Shown here: one piece after another, positions 4,986 through 12,545 of the stretch
Layout of the letters: every line of letters starts with the position of its first letter
Numbering within the stretch: the stretch's first letter is position 1
Notes under the pieces: model-generated
Database searches by the model: none
Told to the model about the DNA's origin: nothing
The model's input: the letters and a program-made list of their open reading frames with translations, nothing else
Translations under genes and position numbers: made by a program
Assembly (NCBI GenBank): GCA_947630885.1
Contig: CANRJI010000010.1
Location: 1-17,895 of the forward strand
Direction: 5' to 3'
Origin: an uncultured Bacilli bacterium
GTDB taxonomy: Bacteria > Bacillota_I > Bacilli_A > RF39 > UBA660
Length of the DNA stretch: 17,895 nucleotides

Positions 4986-7359
4986 ATTTTATGCTTTCAA
5001 ACTGAGAATTATAAAGATTAGCATAGAAACCATTTTCTTTCATAAGAGATTTATGGGTTCCTGTTTCAATGATATTACCATCTTTCATAACTAATATTAG
5101 GTCAGCATTTTTAATGGTTGACAAACGGTGGGCAATGATAAATGAAGTGCGTCCTTCCATAAGTTTATCCATTGCTTTTTGAACTAACTCTTCAGTTCGG
5201 GTATCAACATTAGATGTTGCTTCATCAAGAATTAAGAAAGGTGCATCTTCAATCATACCACGAGCAATGGTAAGAAGTTGTCTTTGACCTGCCGATACGC
5301 TATCATTATCTGATAAGAGAGAATCATAACCATTAGGAAGAGTCTTAATAAAGTGGTCAATTCCGACTGTTTCACAAACTTCTTTAATTTTTTTATCGCT
5401 GACATTTTTACGATTGTAGATAATATTTTCTTTAATTGTTCCATTAAAGAGCCAAGTATCTTGAAGGACCATTGTAAAGAGTGAATGAATGTTTTCTCTT
5501 GTTAATTCTTTCGTCGATACACCATCTATTTTGATATCGCCAGACTTGATATCATAAAACTTCATAAGAAGATTAACCATTGTTGTTTTACCCGCTCCGG
5601 TAGGACCAACAATAGCAACTTTTTGACCAGGTTTAGCGACAGCGGTAAAGTCTTTAATGATTATTTTATCGTCGTCATAACCAAAACGAACACTATTAAA
5701 TTCAATTTTTCCTTTGACATCTTTTTTATTTAATTTTTTCTTTATGTCATCTTGACTTGACATTTCTTCTTCTTCAAGGAAAGCAAAGACTCTTTCAGAA
5801 GAAGCCGCGGTCGTTTGAAGACTCGTCATTGCTTGAGCAATTTGTGATAATGGATTAGTAAATAAACGAACATACATGATGAAAGCTACGATAACACCAA
5901 AGGTTATTAATTCATTACTTACGAGGAGAGCTCCAACAATACAGACAGCAACATAACCGAGGTTGCCGACGAAGCCCATGATTGGCTGCATCATACCTGA
6001 TAAGAAATGACTCTTACGATTGCAATCATATACGCGTTTATTTAATTCATCGAAACGGGCATTGGTTTCGGTTTTACCATTGCAAGTTTTAATGACATTG
6101 AGACCTGAATATACTTCTTCAATATAGCCATTTAAATTTCCTAATTCAATTTGACGAGCGGTAAAATATTTTTGTGATTTACCAAGAATAGCAAACATGA
6201 GAACAAAGCCAAGTAAACTTGATAAGATAGCCGTTATAGCCATTATCCAGTTAGTGTAGAACATCATAATAATTGAACCAATAAATAGTGTTGTCGATGA
6301 TACGAGAGAAGCAAGACTTTGGTTTAAAGACTGCGCTATTGTATCGACATCATTAGTTACACGGGAGAGAATATCTCCAGACAAATTATGATCAAAGAAT
6401 TTAAGAGGAAGTTTATTTATCTTAAGAGAGATACTCGTCCTTAATTTCTTAGCATATTTATTAGCAACATTAATCATCGATAGTCCTTCAATATAGTCAA
6501 AAGATGCACTTAAAACGTAAATGATAACGAGAAATATAACAATTTTGACTATTTTATCCATATTCATCGATGGGCTTAATAAACTTTGAATACTATCTGG
6601 TAAAACTTCTATCTGCTTATATAATTTATTAATATCATTAGTATTAGAAATATTACTAAAAGCTAAAACAAAACTTATTTTATCCTCAGTAGTAATAGTG
6701 ATTCCATCAATTTCACTTGTAGGAAAGAGAACTTTTTTAATGCTATCAGGAAGACTATTTAGAGACTGATAGTCAAAGTTTTGGGTATTAAAGTTTTGAA
6801 GACTTTTAACAAAAGCTATTTTATCTTCTTTAGTTATAGTGATGCCATTATAATCAGTTGTCTCAAAAAGAAGATTTAAAATACTATCGGGAAGTGTACC
6901 AAGAGTAGTAAAGGCTTCCTTTGGGTTATCTTTAATATTTAAAATAGTATTATTAAAGAGACTTTTTTCTTCAGGTGTTAAATTGGAAACATTAATCTGG
7001 TAAATTAAATTATCATCAATTTGAAGAGATAATACTTCATTTATGATAATTGGTAATTTTTCTTCATCTAAAGTTTTTGAAAGATCAGCTTGAAGTTTTC
7101 CTAAATTTTCTTCGTTAAGGGTAAGGCCTTTCGATATTTCATCGGTTAAGTCAGATAGACGATTAGGCGATATCAAAGATAAAATAGAACCTAAACCGGC
7201 AAGAAACAAGGCTAAGATAATGAGTAATTTAAAAGATTGTAAACTTTTTAATAATCTTGATATGGCCGACTTAAAGTCTTTTGGCTTTTCAGGTACTCCC
7301 CTTCCCATACCTCGAGGACGACGCGGAGGATTTGGTTTTCTATTTTCTTCGTTAGGCAT
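4984..7359 (-). CDS. Heterodimeric ABC exporter subunit, with large extracytoplasmic insertion
   Basis: A type IV ABC exporter half-transporter, 791 residues where about 600 is usual. A Pro/Arg-rich cytoplasmic N-terminus precedes the first membrane helix (about 42-64). Residues 70-270 form an inserted extracytoplasmic domain before helix 2 (about 271-290). The insertion holds three LPDSI motifs (156, 203, 253) and two GITIT-EDKI segments, so it is a tandem repeat of about 47-50 residues. The ATPase domain has Walker A GPTGAGKTT (585-593), a variant signature SAGQRQ (689-694), Walker B FLILDE with catalytic Glu713, and the switch His744. This subunit therefore supplies the intact Walker B and His of the active site while its own signature is altered. 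It overlaps the partner gene by 8 bases with GGAGG ahead of its ATG, so translation is coupled. The substrate is unknown. Confidence 0.95.
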   Translation of the reverse strand: MPNEENRKPNPPRRPRGMGRGVPEKPKDFKSAISRLLKSLQSFKLLIILALFLAGLGSILSLISPNRLSDLTDEISKGLTLNEENLGKLQADLSKTLDEEKLPIIINEVLSLQIDDNLIYQINVSNLTPEEKSLFNNTILNIKDNPKEAFTTLGTLPDSILNLLFETTDYNGITITKEDKIAFVKSLQNFNTQNFDYQSLNSLPDSIKKVLFPTSEIDGITITTEDKISFVLAFSNISNTNDINKLYKQIEVLPDSIQSLLSPSMNMDKIVKIVIFLVIIYVLSASFDYIEGLSMINVANKYAKKLRTSISLKINKLPLKFFDHNLSGDILSRVTNDVDTIAQSLNQSLASLVSSTTLFIGSIIMMFYTNWIMAITAILSSLLGFVLMFAILGKSQKYFTARQIELGNLNGYIEEVYSGLNVIKTCNGKTETNARFDELNKRVYDCNRKSHFLSGMMQPIMGFVGNLGYVAVCIVGALLVSNELITFGVIVAFIMYVRLFTNPLSQIAQAMTSLQTTAASSERVFAFLEEEEMSSQDDIKKKLNKKDVKGKIEFNSVRFGYDDDKIIIKDFTAVAKPGQKVAIVGPTGAGKTTMVNLLMKFYDIKSGDIKIDGVSTKELTRENIHSLFTMVLQDTWLFNGTIKENIIYNRKNVSDKKIKEVCETVGIDHFIKTLPNGYDSLLSDNDSVSAGQRQLLTIARGMIEDAPFLILDEATSNVDTRTEELVQKAMDKLMEGRTSFIIAHRLSTIKNADLILVMKDGNIIETGTHKSLMKENGFYANLYNSQFESIK

Positions 7360-9115
7360 TTTCTAATTCCTCCTTTGATATTTGAGATAAGGCAATCTCT
7401 TTATATATTTTACATTTCTTTAGTAATTCTTTATGAGTACCAATTCCGACACATTTTCCTTTATCGAGAACAATAATTTTATCAGCATGCATAATGGTAC
7501 CGATACGCTGAGCTACAATTAAATTAGTGGCATTTTTGGTATATTTTTTTAAATCTTTACGAAGACTTGCATCAGTCTTGTAGTCAAGAGCACTAAAGGA
7601 ATCATCAAAAATATATATTTCAGGATTTCGAGCAATAGCTCTTGCGATAGATAATCTCTGTTTTTGTCCACCTGATAAATTTGTTCCTCCTTGGGCAACA
7701 TGAGCATCATATTTATCTTCTAATTTGGTTACAAACTCTTCGGCTTGTGATACTCGAACGGCCTCTTCAATTTGTTTTGGGGTTGGCTTACCATTTTTTG
7801 ATAAACCATATGAGACATTACTTGCGACAGTACCTGAAAACATAACAGCTTTTTGAGGTACATAACCAATGATATTATGAAGATATTCTTCGTTATAGTC
7901 TTTGACGTTGATACCGTTTATGAGAATTTCGCCATCTGTTACATCATAAAATCTAGGTATTAAATTGATAAGAGTCGATTTACCACTTCCGGTTGAACCG
8001 ATAAAAGCAACTGTTTCTCCTTTATTAGCGGTAAAAGAAATATCTTTTAGTAAATACTCATCAGCATCGGGATATTTAAAAGATACATTTCGAAATTCGA
8101 CAGTACCGGTAAGAGCATTTTTATTATTAGTTACTGTACCATCTTTAATTGTTATTTCTGTATCTAGAACTTCATTTATTCTTTTAGCAGAAACACCCGC
8201 ACGAGGAACCATCATAAAGATCATCGCTAACATTAAGAATGACATAATAACTTGCATAGCATAAGATGAAAAGACAATCATATCACCAAAAAGAACGATT
8301 TTATCACTAATACCGGCATTATTAATTAGAATAGCACCGACAAAATAAATTGATAATGTTAGAAAATACATAACTAAATACATAATAGGATTTAAAATGT
8401 TAAAGGCTCTTTGATTAAATAACTGCTGATTAGTTAAAGAATTATTTACTTCTTCAAACTTTTCTTCTTGATAGTTTTCAGCATTGAAAGCTCTAATAAC
8501 TCTTATTCCGGTTAAGTTTTCACGAGTGACATTATTTATTTTATCGATTAGGCCTTGAACAATTTTGAATTTAGGCATGACAATAATCATTAAACAAATA
8601 ATCGTTATGAGTAAGATAACAACCGCGATAGCAGTTATAGCACTCCATTCGATACTCTTATTTAGAATTTTAGTAACAGCCCATACGGCAGTAATAGGAG
8701 CTTTTATCATAAGATGAAGACCCATACCGATAAGCATTTGAATCTGGGTTATATCATTCGTTGTTCTCGTTATTAAACTACTGGTTGAGAACTTTTTAAT
8801 TTGTTCCATTCCTAAACTTTCGACTTTACGGAATAATTTACTTCTGGCTTTCATCGAAAAAGAAGCGGCAACATTAGATGAAAAATAACCGACAACAATG
8901 GCAGATAAAAGACTACCTCCTGCACAGAGGAGCATATAACCGCCTTCTCTTAATATATCGTTCATTGAAGCACCTTTGGTTTGAACTAACTGAGTAATAT
9001 TTGACATATAGTCAGGCATTTTTAATTCAATCCAAACTTGAAAAACGACTAACACAAGACAAATTAAGGCATAGAGCCAGTCTCTTTTATTTAAATTTTT
9101 TAATAATCTTAGCAT
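7352..9115 (-). CDS. Heterodimeric ABC exporter subunit with degenerate Walker B and switch
   Basis: A standard-length (587-residue) half-transporter: six membrane helices in about residues 12-305, then the ATPase domain. Walker A is GSTGSGKST (373-381) and the signature is canonical LSGGQ (480-484). Walker B reads YIFDDS, with Asp505 in place of the catalytic Glu, and the switch position is Gln536 (IVAQRIG) in place of His. This is the degenerate half of an asymmetric exporter, as known for TmrAB, TM287/288, LmrCD and YheIH-type pairs. Combined with the partner subunit, one composite site is fully canonical and the other is impaired. The ATG at 9115 follows GAGGAGG and the operon has a near-perfect promoter. 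Multidrug, lipid or peptide export are all possible. Confidence 0.95.
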   Translation of the reverse strand: MLRLLKNLNKRDWLYALICLVLVVFQVWIELKMPDYMSNITQLVQTKGASMNDILREGGYMLLCAGGSLLSAIVVGYFSSNVAASFSMKARSKLFRKVESLGMEQIKKFSTSSLITRTTNDITQIQMLIGMGLHLMIKAPITAVWAVTKILNKSIEWSAITAIAVVILLITIICLMIIVMPKFKIVQGLIDKINNVTRENLTGIRVIRAFNAENYQEEKFEEVNNSLTNQQLFNQRAFNILNPIMYLVMYFLTLSIYFVGAILINNAGISDKIVLFGDMIVFSSYAMQVIMSFLMLAMIFMMVPRAGVSAKRINEVLDTEITIKDGTVTNNKNALTGTVEFRNVSFKYPDADEYLLKDISFTANKGETVAFIGSTGSGKSTLINLIPRFYDVTDGEILINGINVKDYNEEYLHNIIGYVPQKAVMFSGTVASNVSYGLSKNGKPTPKQIEEAVRVSQAEEFVTKLEDKYDAHVAQGGTNLSGGQKQRLSIARAIARNPEIYIFDDSFSALDYKTDASLRKDLKKYTKNATNLIVAQRIGTIMHADKIIVLDKGKCVGIGTHKELLKKCKIYKEIALSQISKEELENA

Positions 9116-9178
9116 TATTTTCCTCCTCTTTATTTATATGTTCAATATGGGTTTTTGTTCATATATTCGACTTTTTAA

Positions 9179-9207
9179 ATTATAGCACTGGGGCTATTTT
9201 ATGTCAA
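9179..9207 (-). promoter_or_regulatory. Consensus SigA promoter of the ABC exporter operon
   Basis: TTGACA (9207-9202), 17 bases, then TGCTATAAT (hexamer 9184-9179): both hexamers are perfect and an extended -10 is present. Such a strong promoter is usually held in check by a repressor. In the leader the motif ATATGAAC (9164-9157) recurs as ATATTGAAC (9148-9140), which could be operator half-sites, but this is weak evidence. Confidence 0.88.
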
Positions 9208-9264
9208 CTTAGTCCCATAATTTTCCATAATGAAATATTAAGTTAGGAATGGTTAACTAATAGT

Positions 9265-9328
9265 AAAAGAAGTTAAATAGTTTTATTCTTTATTTAACTT
9301 CTTTTTAGTTTCTTATTTAACTTCTTTT
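9265..9328 (-). terminator. mtaB terminator with a duplicated 5' arm
   Basis: On the minus strand AAAAGAAGTTAAATA (9305-9291) pairs perfectly with TATTTAACTTCTTTT (9279-9265) around an 11-base loop, ending in T. An identical second copy of the 5' arm lies at 9328-9314, immediately after the mtaB stop, and can compete for the same 3' arm. Confidence 0.8.
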
Positions 9329-10606
9329 TTAATTATTATTAATTACTTCACCATAAACATTTAAGCCTTTAACGGAAGTTATTTTGACATTTACAATATC
9401 GTTATTACTTACCCTTTCTTTCTTTATAATGACTGGTATAAAATTGGAAGTATGGACAACGGTATGGCCATTTTTATGAATTTCGACAACGCCATCATAT
9501 ATTTTACCTATTTTACTTTGATAATAACTATTTTCAAATTTATTAGATAGTTCGATAATTTGATGGGTTCGTTCTTTTTTTGTTTCAGGGGAATTTTGAC
9601 CATCCATTTTATCGGCTGGTGTTCCTTTACGACGAGAATATGGAAAGGTATGAATTTTGGTAAAACCAATTTTATTTAAAGTAGCAATTGTTTCGTTAAA
9701 GTCTTCATTTTCTTCATGAGGAAAGCCGACGATTAAATCGGTTGTCAAAGAAATATCAGGAATTTCTTTTAATTTTTCGGTCATTTGAATAAATTCTTCT
9801 TTACTATATCTTCGGTTCATTAATTTTAAGATTTTATTACTACCTGACTGAATGGGTATATGTAAGTGTTTAGCAAGAATGTTATTAGTTTTTAGCATTT
9901 CAATTATCTTGGGTGTCAATTCATTTATTTCAATCGAAGACAAACGAAGACGATAGAGGTTCGATATTTTAACTAATTCTTCGAGTAGTTCTTCGAGAGA
10001 TGTATTGATATCAATACCATATCTTCCAGTATGAATGCCAGTTAAAATGATTTCTTTATAGCCATCTTCGACTAACCCAGTTACTTCGCGAATAACGTCT
10101 TCTTTATTTTTACTTCGAATACGGCCACGAACATAAGGAATAATACAGTATGAACAAAAAGCATTACAACCATCTTGAATTTTAACAAAAGCACGGGTAT
10201 GATTTTCGAATTTGGTTATTTCCATTTTTTCAAAGTCAACTTTAGTTAAATCATAAATGATTTTTTTCTTTTCTCTTTCTTTGAGATAGGTTTCAATTAA
10301 CTCGATAATTCTTGACTTATCTTTATTACCAATAACGATATCGGCTTCTATATCATCTGAACTTACTTGACTATAGCAACCCATAACGATAACGATAGCA
10401 TCACGATTATTTCTTTTAGCCCTACTTATCATTTTACGAGACTTTTTATCACTTTCATTAGTTACAGAACAAGTATTGATAATATAGATATCAGCATTAT
10501 CATCAAAAGGAACAATTTGATAGCCATGGTCCTTTAAAAGACTTGTAACAACTTCCGATTCATAAATATTTACTTTGCATCCAAGTGAACATATTCCTAC
10601 TTTCAT
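9329..10606 (-). CDS. mtaB: tRNA (N6-threonylcarbamoyladenosine 37-C2)-methylthiotransferase MtaB
   Basis: MtaB is a radical-SAM enzyme that converts t6A37 to ms2t6A37 in tRNAs reading ANN codons. The N-terminal methylthiotransferase domain opens with GICSLGCKVNIYESE, the form typical of MtaB rather than MiaB or RimO; Cys10, Cys46 (NTCSVT) and Cys77 (MGCYSQ) should hold the auxiliary iron-sulfur cluster. The radical-SAM motif is Cys147-Cys151-Cys154 (CNAFCSYC), followed by HIPIQSGS and TDLIVGFPHE. A C-terminal TRAM domain occupies about 365-423 and would bind tRNA. Length 425 is normal. The ATG at 10606 is preceded by GGAAG. I see no strong promoter just upstream, only AT-rich candidates near 10636, and a terminator follows the gene. 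Confidence 0.95.
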   Translation of the reverse strand: MKVGICSLGCKVNIYESEVVTSLLKDHGYQIVPFDDNADIYIINTCSVTNESDKKSRKMISRAKRNNRDAIVIVMGCYSQVSSDDIEADIVIGNKDKSRIIELIETYLKEREKKKIIYDLTKVDFEKMEITKFENHTRAFVKIQDGCNAFCSYCIIPYVRGRIRSKNKEDVIREVTGLVEDGYKEIILTGIHTGRYGIDINTSLEELLEELVKISNLYRLRLSSIEINELTPKIIEMLKTNNILAKHLHIPIQSGSNKILKLMNRRYSKEEFIQMTEKLKEIPDISLTTDLIVGFPHEENEDFNETIATLNKIGFTKIHTFPYSRRKGTPADKMDGQNSPETKKERTHQIIELSNKFENSYYQSKIGKIYDGVVEIHKNGHTVVHTSNFIPVIIKKERVSNNDIVNVKITSVKGLNVYGEVINNN

Positions 10607-10679
10607 ATATACAACTTCCTTTTCGTTAGTATTTTATCATAATGAGGAAAAGAAAAAAAGTATTTTACTACTTTTTTGT

Positions 10680-10712
10680 AAAAAAAAGATTACCAAGATA
10701 TTCTTAGTAATC
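10680..10712 (-). terminator. Intrinsic terminator of the SPFH operon
   Basis: GATTACTAAGA (10712-10702) pairs with TCTTGGTAATC (10698-10688), eleven pairs with one G-U around a 3-base loop, followed by eight T (10687-10680). It lies just after the SPFH gene and before mtaB. Confidence 0.88.
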
Positions 10713-10723
10713 CATTAATTTCT

Positions 10724-11947
10724 TTATTTTAATTTAGTACCGCAGTTGCCACAGAAGTTACCACCAGTAGTTGGCGTTCCACAGTTTGGACAAAACTTAG
10801 GTGCAGCACTTGATGTTTCAGGGGCACTTGGTTTTGTTTCTTCTTCATTTTCGGTAGTTGCTTCTTTGGTCTCTTCAGGTTTAGGTTCTTCTTCTTTGGC
10901 TTTAAATAAAGTTCCTGGAGCAGGCATTTCACGTTCTTCTTTAGGAGAAGATTCACTTTGATTTTGATTTACTGCTCCCATAACGGTATTACCTGCAGCA
11001 CTAGCCATATTCATACCCATGAAGCCCATCATAGCACCGTTACTATTCGAAGCAGCATTTTGAAGAGCTTCCGCACTAGCATTAGCCATTAAGCCACTTT
11101 GTAATTTGCTATCAGAGAAGATAGTAGCATCGTCAATTTTCGATACTCTCTTCATCGATTCATCAGTTAAGTTGATATCAGCAATAGCAACATCAGATAT
11201 TTTGATACCATATTTTTCTAATAAATCACTACTTAGTAAATTATTCATTTCAGTCGAAATATCTGTTGAATACATACCAATATCTCCAAATGGTATCTTA
11301 TGCATACGCATAACTGTCGTTATAGCTTGACTTAATTTTTCAACGAATTTAGTCTTAAATTGATCTTCGAGAACATCAGAGAAAAGAATGGTATCTTTAG
11401 CATTTGATCCGATAACATTAGCTACTAGAACAGCAGGATTATCAACTTTAATGGCATATTCACCAAAGAATGTTACTTCGAGCATTCCATATTTGTCATC
11501 GGTAATTTTCTTAGGTTGAGGTGAACCAAATTTATTTCCCGTAAGAGCAAGTAAATTAACATAATATACTCTTTGGTCTTGAGCGGTTTGACCTCCAAAT
11601 GAAGTACGTTTTCCCATCTTTTTTATACTGTCGATAAGGCTTTGACCAAAACTACCAGCGAAGATGCTTGGTTCACTTCCTTTATCAAAAGTGTATGTTC
11701 CAGCTTCCGCGCAAAACTCTAATATTTCTCCGTTTTGAACTACCATCATCGCGGTACTTTCAGGAACCATAATCGCACTTCCATTCGATATTATTCCTTC
11801 CGATGGATTTTTGTTTCCTTCACCATGATGAACTTCGCCTCTTTGAACAAGAACATTTTGTCCCATCGTTGGACAAGTTACATATTCTTTAAACTGATCT
11901 CCAAGTGTACTTGATACAGATGATGTTAGGGCTTTTATTAATCCCAT
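10724..11947 (-). CDS. SPFH-domain protein with C-terminal zinc ribbon (YdjI-like)
   Basis: Residues about 20-285 match the SPFH/band-7 family of the 'virion core protein'/YdjI type: TAMMVVQNGEILEFCAEAGTY, QRVYYVNLLALTGNKFGSP, LEVTFFGEYAIKVDNP and a helical YGIKISDVAIADINLTDES stretch. A small Ala/Gly/Met-rich segment (290-325) and a Glu/Pro/Lys-rich linker (333-382) lead to a four-Cys zinc ribbon (Cys386, 389, 399, 402; CPNCG and CGNCG). There is no N-terminal membrane helix, so it is cytoplasmic, perhaps membrane-peripheral and oligomeric. It is the last gene of an operon with two Tim44-like/zinc-ribbon proteins. In Bacillus subtilis YdjI with YdjG and YdjH forms a membrane complex that recruits the PspA-like YdjF; a similar membrane-integrity role is a reasonable inference. 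The ATG at 11947 follows AAAGGAGG. Confidence 0.88.
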   Translation of the reverse strand: MGLIKALTSSVSSTLGDQFKEYVTCPTMGQNVLVQRGEVHHGEGNKNPSEGIISNGSAIMVPESTAMMVVQNGEILEFCAEAGTYTFDKGSEPSIFAGSFGQSLIDSIKKMGKRTSFGGQTAQDQRVYYVNLLALTGNKFGSPQPKKITDDKYGMLEVTFFGEYAIKVDNPAVLVANVIGSNAKDTILFSDVLEDQFKTKFVEKLSQAITTVMRMHKIPFGDIGMYSTDISTEMNNLLSSDLLEKYGIKISDVAIADINLTDESMKRVSKIDDATIFSDSKLQSGLMANASAEALQNAASNSNGAMMGFMGMNMASAAGNTVMGAVNQNQSESSPKEEREMPAPGTLFKAKEEEPKPEETKEATTENEEETKPSAPETSSAAPKFCPNCGTPTTGGNFCGNCGTKLK

Positions 11948-12016
11948 AGATTTATTCCTCCTTTATTTGTAGTTATCTACATCTTTATTTTATCATATTT
12001 TACTTATTTTTTTCTT

Positions 12017-12532
12017 TTAATTTACATTAATTGACACTAGAATGTAATCATAATCTTCTAGATTATAAATGGTACCACAATATTCACATTTACCTGAAGT
12101 ATTGACACTGATACTAGCACCACATCCTGGGCACTTACGAACGAGACCTATTTCTTTGGTACTTATCTTTTTTTCAAAAGTAAGATAATTGGTTCGCTCA
12201 ACTCTTCGCGTATCATCTCCCGAAACGACATTTCCCGTATCCTTATCGATAAGATAATCCATATATCTGGATATTAATTCAACTTTGACTACTTCTTTTT
12301 CAGCAGTGATATCACGACTTAATACTTTCGTGTTTTTAACATTTAATTCATCGTACATTTGCCTTAGATTCTTAGCATTTAACTCTTCAATATAGGCATT
12401 ATACTTACTTTGGACTTCATCACTTATGAAATGTGATACTTCATCTAAATTACCTTTCATAATCGCCGTATATAATTTGACAAAGACATTATCTACTTTG
12501 GTTTTAAACATGGCTTCATTGAATTCTTCCAT
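12017..12532 (-). CDS. Soluble Tim44-like domain protein with zinc ribbon
   Basis: A 171-residue protein. Residues about 5-125 fit the bacterial Tim44-like fold: a helical start (FVKLYTAIMKGNLDEVSHFI), DEVQSKYNAYIEEL, then strands with VKVELISRYMDYLIDKDTG and NVVSGDDTRRVERTNYLTFE. The C-terminus carries a zinc ribbon with Cys134, 137, 149 and 152 (KCPGCG and CEYCG). No signal peptide or membrane segment is seen, so it should be cytoplasmic. It looks like a membrane-free paralogue of the upstream gene product (same domain order, similar D-Y-x-I/L-tG-vv-G motif). It starts 13 bases after that gene with a GGAG site and precedes the SPFH gene by 69 bases, which suggests one operon and probably one complex. 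Exact role unknown. Confidence 0.85.
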   Translation of the reverse strand: MEEFNEAMFKTKVDNVFVKLYTAIMKGNLDEVSHFISDEVQSKYNAYIEELNAKNLRQMYDELNVKNTKVLSRDITAEKEVVKVELISRYMDYLIDKDTGNVVSGDDTRRVERTNYLTFEKKISTKEIGLVRKCPGCGASISVNTSGKCEYCGTIYNLEDYDYILVSINVN

Positions 12533-12545
12533 AATATGCTCCTTT

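Noticed and set aside
9116..9178. Riboswitch in the exporter leader
   Set aside because: About 60 bases with no stable nested hairpins or terminator and no recognised riboswitch motif.
11948..12016. Hairpin TGTAG-n4-CTACA before the SPFH gene as a terminator or regulator
   Set aside because: Only five pairs and no T-run; it probably has little effect.
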